A stretch of DNA of 49,307 nt from Silvanigrellales bacterium (GTDB taxonomy: Bacteria; Bdellovibrionota_B; Oligoflexia; Silvanigrellales; Silvanigrellaceae): the NCBI GenBank assembly GCA_020247005.1, contig JADCJN010000232.1:1-49307 (forward strand), read 5' to 3'. Made by a program: the position numbers and the translations under genes. Under the pieces are notes generated by a model that saw only the letters and a program-made list of their open reading frames with translations, did not search any database and was not told the DNA's origin. This document shows, piece after piece, positions 41,671 through 49,307 of this stretch (the stretch's first letter is position 1; each line of letters starts with the position of its first letter).

Positions 41671-42483
41671 ATGAATTTGGTTTTGCGTTCCATTTGGGCG
41701 GCGGCGCGCTCGTCTGTGGTCCGAGGTTTCGCCTGCGGGACGCTTGCTCTCGCTGCAGGGTCTCTTCTTGCGGGCTGCGGCGCCCCGGAAGCACGTGTGC
41801 CTGATGCGACCCTCGCGGCTGCTCCCGGGCCTGCGAATCGTGAAATTTGTTCCAACGACGTGAACGTCCGCAACGCGGCGCTGGCATCTATTGGGACCGC
41901 CACTCGCGGCGAAAAGGTCACGCTCATGCCAGAACGCGTGACGGGAACCGGGGCCCTTGCTGGAAACACCTTTGCGCGTGTTTATTTTCACGCGGCACCT
42001 GTTGGCTACGGCTATGTTGCACAGCAATTCCTGTGCAAACTGGGAAGCCAACCCCCGGCGCCCACGGGCAAGAGGGTCATTGAGGTCAACTACACCACCA
42101 ACCGACTCAAGTTCTTCGTCGACGGCAAGCTCGTGCGGGAGTGGAACGTCGGCACCATGCGCCAGGCCGTTCTTAATTCCGGTGACTACAAGGTGGGGAC
42201 CTACACGATTTGGGCCAAAGACGTTTGCCCCCCTTGGAGAAAGCCTGGAACAACTGTCGACGTGCCAGGTTGCGCAAGCAACAACCCCCTGGGGACCCGT
42301 GGCCTTTGGTTCAGTGGCTACCTTTATGGGTTGCATGGCACTATTGAGCCTGCCCTCATTGCCGAGGGCACCACGGCCAATGGGCGTCGCGTGAGCAGCG
42401 GTTGCATTCGCAACTCGAACGCGAACATCGAATGGCTCTATGACCAGGTGAAAATTGGAGATGAAGTCCGTCTTTTTTGGTGA
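41671..42483 (+). CDS. L,D-transpeptidase (YkuD) lipoprotein
   Basis: 270 residues from the ATG at 41671 (GAGGTGGTGAC directly upstream). Signal peptide with lipobox SLLAGC, Cys36. An SH3-like segment (about 55-125, NVRNAALASIGTATRGEKV) precedes the YkuD domain with HGT and the catalytic SSGCIRNSNANI motif. Such enzymes make 3-3 crosslinks in peptidoglycan or attach lipoproteins. The stop overlaps the helicase start (GTGA). Confidence 0.92.
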   Translation: MNLVLRSIWAAARSSVVRGFACGTLALAAGSLLAGCGAPEARVPDATLAAAPGPANREICSNDVNVRNAALASIGTATRGEKVTLMPERVTGTGALAGNTFARVYFHAAPVGYGYVAQQFLCKLGSQPPAPTGKRVIEVNYTTNRLKFFVDGKLVREWNVGTMRQAVLNSGDYKVGTYTIWAKDVCPPWRKPGTTVDVPGCASNNPLGTRGLWFSGYLYGLHGTIEPALIAEGTTANGRRVSSGCIRNSNANIEWLYDQVKIGDEVRLFW

Positions 42484-44549
42484 AAGGGGGGCTTGCGCCC
42501 TTGCCTCAGCATGCCTCTTTGCAAAGGCTCCTTGCTGAACTCAATCCGGAACAGCGGGAGGCGGCGTCCACACTGGAAGGCCCGCTGCTTGTTCTGGCAG
42601 GTGCTGGAACGGGGAAAACCAAGGTCATTACGACGCGCATCGCGCACATGATTGCCGTGGGCATTGAGCCCGAACGCATTGTGGCTGTGAGCTTCACGAA
42701 CAAAGCGGCCAGCGAAATGCAAGAACGGCTGGCGCATTTCACCGGACGGAAAGTGGCCGAGCGTGCCACGCTTTCAACCTTCCATTCCTTCGCGTTGAGC
42801 TTGGTGCGTCGCTTCCCCAGCGAATGCGGCCTTTCTCCCCGCTTTGGCATCGCCGACGAAGGCCAATCGCGCGCCCTCTTGAAAGAAGCGATTCAGGAAA
42901 ACAAGCTCGACGAACTTGTGCCTTTGCCATCGGCGGTCGAGCGCATTTCCCAGTACAAAGACCTCCTGTTCACCGATGCGGACTTCGACAAGTCGAACAA
43001 GGCTTTCGATAGGGCCATGATGAGGCCTTTGTTTTCAAGCTATAACAGGAGGTTGCGCCTCTATAATTTAGTAGATTTCGACGACCTTGTTTATTTGGCT
43101 GCTCTTCTCTTGCGCAACCACCCAAAGGCACGACAAGAAATTCAAGAAGACCTTCACTACCTTCTTGTGGACGAGTACCAAGACACCAGCACAGGGCAGC
43201 TGGAACTCGTTCGTCTCCTTGCAGGAGAGCGGCGAAACGTGTGTGTGGTGGGCGACGACGACCAGAGCATTTACTCCTGGCGAGGGGCGCGTCCCGACGT
43301 TATTTTCGAGTTTCTTCGGCATTTTCCCGAAGCAAAGAACATTAAGTTGGAGCAAAACTACCGCTGCGCGCCCAACATCCTTGCCGCTGCCAATGCCGTC
43401 ATTGCCGAGAACGAGGGGCGCCTTGGAAAGACCCTTTGGAGTCGACAAAAAACATACGACCGTATTCGTCTCCATGCCGCCGAAAATGAGCGAGACGAGG
43501 CGCTGCACGTGGCTGGCCTTTGTCAGGAGCTCGTTGAAAAGCACGGGTATGCCTGGCAGGACTTCGCCATTCTTGTGCGCTCCAACAAGCAGTCCGTTCC
43601 TTTCGAACAACTCTTTGAGGAACGCAAAATACCCTACCATGTGCACGGCGGCACACGGATGTTCGACCGCAAGGAAGTGCGCGACCTCTTTGCATACGTG
43701 AAACTTGCTTACAATCCCCGCGACCTCAATGCCCTTTTTCGGGTGATAAACCTCCCCTCGAGGCACATCGGTTTGGCGACCCTCGAGAAACTCAAAGGGG
43801 TCCACGCCGAATGCGCCTCGCGGAACCCCCAGGCCAGCGGGCGAGAGCTTCTCGACAGGGCCTTGGAAGAAGTGGGGGAGACGCACGAAGGGGTGCGCGA
43901 ATACCTTGGGCTTTGGAGGGCCGCAGCGGCTCGGTTCGACGGGGCGCGGACCCGTGAAGATCTCTCGGGCGCGCTTCGGCACGCTTATGAATCGCTGGGC
44001 CTTTTGCGCGAAATCACGGTGGCGTCTGGGAGCATGCAGGTGGCCAATTTTCGGAAAGAACTCGTGGAGCGCGTCTTTGGCGTGCTCGACAAGGTCGAGC
44101 TCGCCGAGCCCACCCTGGAAGCCGTGGTGGACGCTTTGAACCTGGACGAAAATCGTTTTTCCAAAGGCACCGACACCAGCGGAAAACTGCAGATCATGTC
44201 GATGCACGCATCCAAAGGCCTTGAATTTCCGGTCGTCTTTCTGGTGGGACTCGAAGAAGGTGTTCTGCCCCACGAACGGAGCATGGATGTCGCCCACGGG
44301 GAATCCGAGGAGCGACGGCTTTTCTATGTTGCGCTCACCCGTGCAAAACACAGGCTGTTCCTTTCCCACTGCGGATTTCGTCGAAAAGGAAAAGGAGCGA
44401 GGGCCAAGGGGGGAGAAAAGGATCCCGAGCCGTCCCGGTTCCTGAAAGCGATACCGGAAGAACTGTTGGAAGTGACTGAAACCGACGCCGGCGCCGAGGA
44501 GGCCCGTCGTATGGAGGCTGCCAAAAAGCTCTTTGAAATGTTTCGATAG
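42480..44549 (+). CDS. uvrD: UvrD/PcrA/Rep-type superfamily 1 DNA helicase
   Basis: 689 residues from a GTG at 42480 overlapping the upstream stop; a TTG at 42501 with GGGGGG upstream is also possible. Motif I AGAGTGKT, motif Ia SFTNKAASEMQERL, motif II VDEYQDT, motif III GDDDQSIYSWRGA, motif IV EQNYR, motif V SMHASKGLEFPVVFL and motif VI VALTRAKHRL. It unwinds DNA 3'-5' in repair or replication restart. The length is nearer Rep/PcrA than E. coli UvrD. It has a short Lys/Gly-rich tail. Coupling to an L,D-transpeptidase gene appears coincidental. Confidence 0.93.
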   Translation: MKGGLAPLPQHASLQRLLAELNPEQREAASTLEGPLLVLAGAGTGKTKVITTRIAHMIAVGIEPERIVAVSFTNKAASEMQERLAHFTGRKVAERATLSTFHSFALSLVRRFPSECGLSPRFGIADEGQSRALLKEAIQENKLDELVPLPSAVERISQYKDLLFTDADFDKSNKAFDRAMMRPLFSSYNRRLRLYNLVDFDDLVYLAALLLRNHPKARQEIQEDLHYLLVDEYQDTSTGQLELVRLLAGERRNVCVVGDDDQSIYSWRGARPDVIFEFLRHFPEAKNIKLEQNYRCAPNILAAANAVIAENEGRLGKTLWSRQKTYDRIRLHAAENERDEALHVAGLCQELVEKHGYAWQDFAILVRSNKQSVPFEQLFEERKIPYHVHGGTRMFDRKEVRDLFAYVKLAYNPRDLNALFRVINLPSRHIGLATLEKLKGVHAECASRNPQASGRELLDRALEEVGETHEGVREYLGLWRAAAARFDGARTREDLSGALRHAYESLGLLREITVASGSMQVANFRKELVERVFGVLDKVELAEPTLEAVVDALNLDENRFSKGTDTSGKLQIMSMHASKGLEFPVVFLVGLEEGVLPHERSMDVAHGESEERRLFYVALTRAKHRLFLSHCGFRRKGKGARAKGGEKDPEPSRFLKAIPEELLEVTETDAGAEEARRMEAAKKLFEMFR

Positions 44550-44582
44550 GGTCTTGAAGAGCGCCTTGCAGAGCGATAGAAA

Positions 44583-46070
44583 ATGGGGATGAAGCGCAAG
44601 CCCGTCGTTCGACTCCTTGTCCTTGTGTTCGCCGTTCTTGCCGCTTTTCCCGCGGCCACCGTCGTCATGAACATCAACCGCCCGTCCTTGGGTCGCGTGT
44701 TCTTGGCGAATCAAGAGTCTTCTGTCTCTTTGGCTGTGCGCAACGAAACGGCGTCTTTTGCGTTCTCGTTCGATGTCGATCCCCGCAAGGCTGCCTCCCT
44801 TGCGTCTTCCCTTGCTGCTTTCTTCACCCTCTACAGTGAAGAAACTGAGCGAGATGTTGCTCTGGAGGACTCTGCTCCCGAAGGGACTTTGCTCGACGAA
44901 GGTGAGGCCCTTCCCGGCCCCGAGGAAAATGGCGAGGAGGGCGAACTGGAACAGGGGGCGTTTCCTGTCACGGGTGTGTTCGACGACGCTCTGCGCGCTG
45001 TTGTGGAATCGGCTTGGAATGGGGGTGTCTTGCGTGTTGAGCTCGCGCTCGACCTCCCTTTGCGTGTGTGGGAAGTTCCGTTTGCGGCCTGGACTTTGGC
45101 GCGCATCGGAACCTCGCACAGGGCTCCGGGTGAGTCTGTAGAGCCGCACGATGCGAGTGCGCGGGCCTTGAAGGCGCTTATTCTGCGGCAGCTTCAGGGC
45201 ACGTCCACTGGCGCGTTTGCCTTGGCAGAAGACGTTCTCGATGCGTCCATTCTGGACGTCGAAGACGTTCAATCGGACTCCCATCATGGTTTCGTGCAGC
45301 TTGACGTTGACCTCGTGGATGCGCTCGCGGAGACGTTTTGTCCGGAAGCTCCGGCATCGCTCGATGCGTGCCGAGTTTTCGCACTTCCCCGGGCAGAGAC
45401 ACGCGCGCTGCTTGGTGAATGGCTCGATGGCGTCGGAGAATCGTTTCAAGTTCAGCTTCATTTTCGATGGCAAATTCGCGGCACCATGCTGTTCATTGCG
45501 AACACCGACGAGGGCCTCCAGCGCATTGTGGAGGCTCGCAGGCCACCTCCCGGCATGCTCGCCTCGCTGCCGGTCACCGAAGACGTGCCAGCGGGGCGCG
45601 TCACACTTCTTGCAAGGCAAGCCCATCTTCAGAACAACTTGCTTGCGCTCATGTCGGGCGTCGAGCGCCACGCTGCCACGCTGGAAGGTGTGCAGGCCGG
45701 ACTCTCTGAATATCTCGCCTCACCTGCGGGCGAGGAATCCATCGCCCTCATGGAAGATGTTTTTTCTTTTCTGACCCGCTGGTCGAGCGAGGCTCTTGTC
45801 GAGTCGAGGCGTTCGGGCCAGGCTTGGAACGCACGTCTTTGGTACGAGAATCCCGATGTTGTCCGCGACGCCGAAGGCGCAGATGCTTTGGTGAAAGAAG
45901 TGGCTGCAGAGCACTTTCAGACTTTCTTTGCACCTTGGATGGGCGAAGCTCAAAACCTTGCGGTGCAGTGGCCCTCGGAAGATAGGGTCGTGGTGGACAC
46001 GCGGCTCAAAGGAGTGGCACCTCAGCACGACGAGCTTTTAAGCCAGGGCGAAAAGCCCAATCCTCTCTGA
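44583..46070 (+). CDS. Large exported/anchored protein of unknown function
   Basis: 495 residues from the ATG at 44583 (a second ATG at 44589 is in frame; neither has a clear ribosome site). A hydrophobic stretch at about 9-28 serves as signal or anchor. An acidic low-complexity segment (about 80-125, with [21 protein letters not shown]) is followed by a mixed alpha/beta region. Two cysteines ([12 protein letters not shown]) may bond. I do not recognise the family; the pattern of repeated domains with RxxAxxSLAAF resembles DUF-type periplasmic proteins. It may be cotranscribed with the helicase and the hydrolase downstream. Confidence 0.75.
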   Translation: MGMKRKPVVRLLVLVFAVLAAFPAATVVMNINRPSLGRVFLANQESSVSLAVRNETASFAFSFDVDPRKAASLASSLAAFFTLYSEETERDVALEDSAPEGTLLDEGEALPGPEENGEEGELEQGAFPVTGVFDDALRAVVESAWNGGVLRVELALDLPLRVWEVPFAAWTLARIGTSHRAPGESVEPHDASARALKALILRQLQGTSTGAFALAEDVLDASILDVEDVQSDSHHGFVQLDVDLVDALAETFCPEAPASLDACRVFALPRAETRALLGEWLDGVGESFQVQLHFRWQIRGTMLFIANTDEGLQRIVEARRPPPGMLASLPVTEDVPAGRVTLLARQAHLQNNLLALMSGVERHAATLEGVQAGLSEYLASPAGEESIALMEDVFSFLTRWSSEALVESRRSGQAWNARLWYENPDVVRDAEGADALVKEVAAEHFQTFFAPWMGEAQNLAVQWPSEDRVVVDTRLKGVAPQHDELLSQGEKPNPL

Positions 46071-46105
46071 TTTTAGGGTCCTGCGAGAACGAGGAGACGA
46101 AGACA

Positions 46106-46972
46106 ATGGCGGGCGTCAAAGCACTTTATGCGTTGGAAGGGAACACGCAGAAACTCGATGGTGGAGCGATGTTTGGCAACGCTCCCCGGGCCATGTGGGA
46201 AAAGTGGGCGCCTCCCGACGCGCTCAATCGCATCGATCTCGCTTGTCGCAGTCTGCTTGTTGAAACCGATGATGGAAGGCTCCTGCTTTTTGAGGCGGGC
46301 ATAGGAGCCTTTTTCGATCCGAAGATGCGCGAGCGGTATGGCGTTCAGGAATCATCCCATGTCTTGCTGGAAAGCCTTGCAAAGCACGGCTTCACGCATG
46401 CCGACATCGACGCGGTTGTCTTATCGCACCTGCACTTCGACCACGCCGGCGGACTTCTTTCAGCCTGGCAAGCTGGGAGCCCTCCCTCGCTCTTGTTTCC
46501 AAAAGCGTCTTTCTACGTGGGCGCCGAGCATTGGCAGCGGGCCCTCAATCCTCACCCTCGCGACAGAGCCTCGTTTGTGCCTGAACTCAATGAGCTCCTG
46601 GAAGCGAGTGGCCGACTCAAGCGCGTCGACAAAAGCGGTGTTTCCGATCTCTCTCCGCTCGTGTCCTTCCGGTTCAGTCACGGGCACACACCGGGACTTT
46701 TGCTTTCAGAAATTGCGATGCCGGGGGGTCCTCTCGTTTTTGCGTCCGACCTCATTCCTGGCGCAGCATGGGTGCATGTTCCCTTGTCCATGGGTTACGA
46801 CCGGTTCCCTGAACTCGTTATTGACGAGAAAAGGGGGCTGTTGGAAGATCTTGCTGCACGCCAAGGAAAACTCTTCTTTACGCACGACGCGCACAACGCT
46901 TGTGGCGTGGTGCGCGTCGACGAGAAAGGTCGGTTCCGGACGGAGTCGCTGGCGGTGAGTGCCGTCAGCTGA
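46106..46972 (+). CDS. Metallo-beta-lactamase-fold hydrolase (AHL-lactonase-like)
   Basis: 288 residues from the ATG at 46106 (GAGGAGACGAAG upstream). Zinc motif [10 protein letters not shown] with His108, His110, Asp112 and His113; third-strand His in FSHGHTPG, Asp in FASDLIPG and a late His in THDAHNA complete the metal site. The overall shape follows the lactonase/phosphotriesterase-like branch of the fold. The substrate is unknown. No signal peptide, so cytoplasmic. Follows the unknown exported protein by 35 bases. Confidence 0.88.
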   Translation: MAGVKALYALEGNTQKLDGGAMFGNAPRAMWEKWAPPDALNRIDLACRSLLVETDDGRLLLFEAGIGAFFDPKMRERYGVQESSHVLLESLAKHGFTHADIDAVVLSHLHFDHAGGLLSAWQAGSPPSLLFPKASFYVGAEHWQRALNPHPRDRASFVPELNELLEASGRLKRVDKSGVSDLSPLVSFRFSHGHTPGLLLSEIAMPGGPLVFASDLIPGAAWVHVPLSMGYDRFPELVIDEKRGLLEDLAARQGKLFFTHDAHNACGVVRVDEKGRFRTESLAVSAVS

Positions 46973-46987
46973 GCCCAGAAGTCAGTC

Positions 46988-47338
46988 TTACTTTTTGCGA
47001 ACGGGAGCTTTTTTGGTCGCCGTGGTCGTCTTTTTCTTGATGCCGACGGCTTCCTTCAGCGACTTGGCTGCACGAAAGGCGACTTTCTTGGACGCGGGGA
47101 TTTTGATTTCTTCGCCAGTCTGAGGATTGCGGCCCTTACGAGCAGCGCGGTCTTTCACCTGAATGATGCCGACCTTGTCGAGACGAACCTTCGCCTGGTT
47201 GCTCACAAGTTCGTCTTCAATGGTGGTGAGAAACTCGATAATGAGTTCTTTGGTCACCTTCTTGGGAAGTTCGTCGTGCTTGGCTGCCACGGCGGCGATG
47301 ATTTGGCTGGTGGAGACGGTCGCGTTCTTCTTGGTCAT
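46988..47338 (-). CDS. hup: HU-family DNA-binding protein with Lys-rich tail
   Basis: 116 residues from the ATG at 47338 (GGAAGG upstream). HU/IHF fold: N-terminal helices, then DKVGIIQVKDRAARKGRNPQTGEEIKIPASKKVAFRAAKSLKEAV with the DNA-clasping arm RNPQTG. The tail (KKKTTTATKKAPVRKK) extends about 20 residues beyond usual HU, Lys/Ala/Thr-rich like the H1-like protein. A nucleoid-associated protein. Convergent with the hydrolase and divergent from the MscS gene. Confidence 0.94.
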   Translation of the reverse strand: MTKKNATVSTSQIIAAVAAKHDELPKKVTKELIIEFLTTIEDELVSNQAKVRLDKVGIIQVKDRAARKGRNPQTGEEIKIPASKKVAFRAAKSLKEAVGIKKKTTTATKKAPVRKK

Positions 47339-47425
47339 CGAGGAGTCCCTTCCTATAACAAAGGAGGATGGCGAAAAGGCAGGCTTCGAAGGCCCGAGTA
47401 CCCATCCGTATTTAAATGAAGTGTG

Positions 47426-47441
47426 GGATGCGTTAGCATCC
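47426..47441. promoter_or_regulatory. Inverted repeat between hup and mscS-like genes
   Basis: GGATGC-GTTA-GCATCC, extended to 9 of 11 matches as GTGtgGGATGC/GCATCCttCAC. It sits about midway in the 139-base divergent gap, consistent with an operator or small hairpin. No T-run follows. Confidence 0.35.
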
Positions 47442-47477
47442 TTCACGATTCCCGGTCGAAACGCAAGGAGCGCGCAG

Positions 47478-48533
47478 GTGAAAAATCGAACAGAACTGTT
47501 ACCTCGATTGCTTGAGGCGCTCCAATTCGAAAATTATGCGGTGGCACTTCTGGCTTTTATGGCCGTGTGGGCGACCCGTTCGCTGTTCGTTCGATCGCTT
47601 TCACAGGAGAGGAAACAGACGCTCGTCCATCAGGAACGCAGTTGCCTCAAATTCGCATTTGCAAGCCTTGCGTCAATTGGTGCGTTTCGTGGTGCCGACT
47701 TCTTCGTGCCTGAAACCGCTCGCATAGTTCCCCTCTTGCAAGTCTTTGGGCTCGTCACGTTGTTTGTTTCTTTCGTGTGGATCTCGAAACTCATCCGCCT
47801 GGGCACCTTCGTCGTCTCGTTCGCACTCAGCCCTCAGCGCCCGGTGCCCTTGCTCCTTATCAACGTCATCACTGTGCTTCTCGCCACGGCCTTCGCCCTT
47901 CTTCTTGCGAACGAAGTTCTTGGGTTCAGCGTGCTGCCGCTGCTCGCAACTTCAGCTGTTCTTTCGTTGGTTCTGGGCCTTGCCCTGCAAGACACCCTCG
48001 GGAATCTTCTTACGGGCATCGCGTTGCAAATCGACAAGCCTTTTCGCATCGGCGACTGGATAGAGCTTCAAGGAAGCGGGCTTAAGACCATTGGCCAGGT
48101 GACAGAAATCACTTGGCGAGCCACCATTTTAAAAGCGTTCACTGACGAAATGCTCGTGGTGCCCAACAGGACGGTCGCACAATCGCAAATTTCAAATTAC
48201 AGTTCGAAGCGCGAACCCGTGCTTCGTAGCCACGCCTTCCGATTTCCCTACGGGACAAACCTCGAACTTGTGCGCATGGCACTCCTTGAGGTTGTGAGGA
48301 AAACCCCAGGAATTCACACGAACCCAGCGCCAGCGTTTATTCTTGTCGAAAACGGCGAGTCTTGGATCACCTGCAAGCTGCTCTACTCCATTGTCGATTT
48401 CGGAGAGCAGTTCTTGGTCGGAGATAAAGTGCTGGTTGCCGCGCACGGGCGTTTACAGCAGCTCGGCATTCGCATGGCGCGGCCCACCTACGAAATTATT
48501 CAGAGGGAACTCGATCTTGGGCAAGGGCCTTGA
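47478..48533 (+). CDS. MscS-family mechanosensitive channel
   Basis: 351 residues from a GTG at 47478 (AAGGAG 8 bases upstream). Hydrophobic N-terminal helices (about 20-40, 60-80, 95-120, 130-150). Pore helix TM3 is in AVLSLVLGLALQDTLGNLLTGIALQIDKPFRIGDWIEL, split here by motifs ALQDTLGN and KPFRIGDWIEL, the diagnostic MscS signature. A beta domain with TDEMLVVPNRTV and an alpha/beta C-terminal domain follow. It releases solutes upon hypo-osmotic shock. Several-helix N-terminus is longer than E. coli MscS. Confidence 0.92.
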   Translation: MKNRTELLPRLLEALQFENYAVALLAFMAVWATRSLFVRSLSQERKQTLVHQERSCLKFAFASLASIGAFRGADFFVPETARIVPLLQVFGLVTLFVSFVWISKLIRLGTFVVSFALSPQRPVPLLLINVITVLLATAFALLLANEVLGFSVLPLLATSAVLSLVLGLALQDTLGNLLTGIALQIDKPFRIGDWIELQGSGLKTIGQVTEITWRATILKAFTDEMLVVPNRTVAQSQISNYSSKREPVLRSHAFRFPYGTNLELVRMALLEVVRKTPGIHTNPAPAFILVENGESWITCKLLYSIVDFGEQFLVGDKVLVAAHGRLQQLGIRMARPTYEIIQRELDLGQGP

Positions 48534-48577
48534 AGAGGGCTATTTTGCTGGCGACGAGATCCCTTGGGGCGCGGTGA

Positions 48578-49021
48578 CTACTTCAGGTCAGCGACCTTGC
48601 ACCCAAAGACCGCTTCTTGAATTTGTTTGCCATCGATGGTTCGGTCGCCCAGAAGACGGAGAGTGGTCAGGAAGATTCCCCCTTTCACAAGTGAGGCGCC
48701 CGAAGCAACTGGCCTTGCTTGTGGGATGTGCTCGACTGCTGCAAACGACGTTGTTGCATCGGCATGGACAATAAACGCAGTGGCGCCGACACCATTGGAC
48801 GTCATTTCAATCTGGGAAATTGGGGTGCCTTGAGCAGCCAGCTCGAACTCCTCGCTGTGCGTGAACACGATTCGATTGTCGCTCGAAAAGTTGATTTCAC
48901 ACTTCAGCGACACGGACTTAGAAGCTGGGGTTTCAGACTTGAGGACTGTCTGCTGGGCAAGCGCCACCGACGAGAAAGCAAGAGAGGATGACAGTGCAAT
49001 TTTTGCAGAATTCATTAGCAT
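48578..49021 (-). CDS. Small exported protein of unknown function
   Basis: 147 residues from the ATG at 49021 (AGGA about 7 bases upstream; the ATG at 49015 is also in frame). Signal peptide ends VALA-QQ near residue 22. The mature part is beta-rich with two cysteines (SLKCEINF and FGCKVADL), which could form one disulfide. No family recognised. It is convergent with the MscS gene. Confidence 0.7.
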   Translation of the reverse strand: MLMNSAKIALSSSLAFSSVALAQQTVLKSETPASKSVSLKCEINFSSDNRIVFTHSEEFELAAQGTPISQIEMTSNGVGATAFIVHADATTSFAAVEHIPQARPVASGASLVKGGIFLTTLRLLGDRTIDGKQIQEAVFGCKVADLK

Positions 49022-49302
49022 ATGGAGATCCTGACAGTGTTAATTTCATTCGATGACAAGCAGCTTGTCTACGAATGGACGTTGCATAGACTGTCGATCG
49101 AGTAAATCAATTTCTGTATTGAATCAGTCCAGAACTTACACGCGAGGGGAAGCTGGCTTCCCGGGCAGTCCATCTATGTGCGACAAGGCGGCTCTTCTCG
49201 CTGAAGAGTGGGCGCCGCGTAACAGGAAGATAATTGGACATTTGAAAAAGACAAGAGTATCCGAACCGTAGACCCTGAGTTCGAGAGCCAACGGAGGTGA
49301 AC

Positions 49303-49307
49303 ATGAC
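49303..49307 (+). CDS. Start of a gene cut by the window edge
   Basis: An ATG at 49303 is preceded by GGAGGTGAAC, a very strong ribosome-binding site, and the window ends two bases later. Nothing can be said about the product. The 281 bases between it and the leftward gene at 49021 hold no other supported gene and presumably its promoter. Confidence 0.45.

Noticed and set aside
43068-45671. 867-codon open frame opposite the helicase and the unknown exported protein
   Set aside because: Overlaps two well-supported plus-strand genes, composition is Arg/His/Lys-rich shadow, no ribosome site or motif.
49147-49162. Inverted repeat GGGAAGC-TG-GCTTCCC
   Set aside because: The loop of two bases is too small for a stable terminator, and there is no T-run; probably chance.

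Overview
This window is GC-rich, densely packed DNA from a Gram-negative, oxygen-respiring bacterium. Evidence for an outer membrane includes several lipobox lipoproteins, a predicted outer-membrane beta-barrel, a MotB-type peptidoglycan-binding protein and an L,D-transpeptidase. A fused CcoN-CcoO oxidase, a histone-H1-like Lys-rich protein, abundant sigma-54 promoters and many secreted proteins of unknown family suggest a deltaproteobacterial or Bdellovibrionota-type organism. That placement is inference. I saw no tRNA, rRNA, CRISPR array or transposase.

Left part (1-11.5 kb): a complete cbb3 oxidase locus. ccoI-ccoS run rightward; ccoNO (fused)-ccoQ-ccoP-ccoG run leftward, and their 3' ends collide with ccoS. 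A TauE/SafE-type membrane protein, a PAS histidine kinase and two receiver-only regulators form a leftward operon divergent from ccoI. An NtrC-type sigma-54 activator (receiver, AAA+ with GAFTGA, HTH) is divergent from ccoNO. I find textbook -24/-12 sigma-54 promoters in front of ccoNO and ccoI, a weaker back-to-back one in front of the TauE operon, and another perfect one in front of an 80-residue protein at 30 kb. The simplest reading is that the activator switches on oxidase synthesis and assembly through sigma-54.

Middle (11.5-31 kb): a diheme cytochrome with a small exported protein and a divergent LysR regulator. Then comes a leftward housekeeping group, tilS-ftsH-folP-HAD phosphatase-htpX-SLC13 permease-lipoprotein trypsin. 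A rightward oligopeptide importer (SBP plus two permeases, no ATPases) with an aminotransferase follows, then aroE behind a PilZ-like membrane protein, the H1-like protein with a strong terminator, the sigma-54-driven 80-residue protein, and a thioredoxin-like membrane protein.

The most unusual region is 32.1-38.8 kb. Five tightly coupled genes encode an exported FlgO-like/beta-barrel protein, an exported TPR protein, a MotA-type and a MotB-type stator subunit, and a 968-residue protein. That last protein has a signal peptide, an Asn-rich pentad region, two duplicated ring-building-like periplasmic modules, one transmembrane helix and a cytoplasmic FliG-like torque domain. No flagellar genes are nearby. 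I read it as a stand-alone ion-driven motor in which rotor base (FliF role) and switch (FliG role) are one polypeptide. A lipase-like lipoprotein follows directly.

Right part (40-49.3 kb): smpB, prepilin peptidase, an L,D-transpeptidase lipoprotein overlapping a UvrD-type helicase, a large exported protein of unknown function, a metallo-beta-lactamase-fold hydrolase, HU, an MscS channel and a small exported protein. One gene is cut by each window edge.
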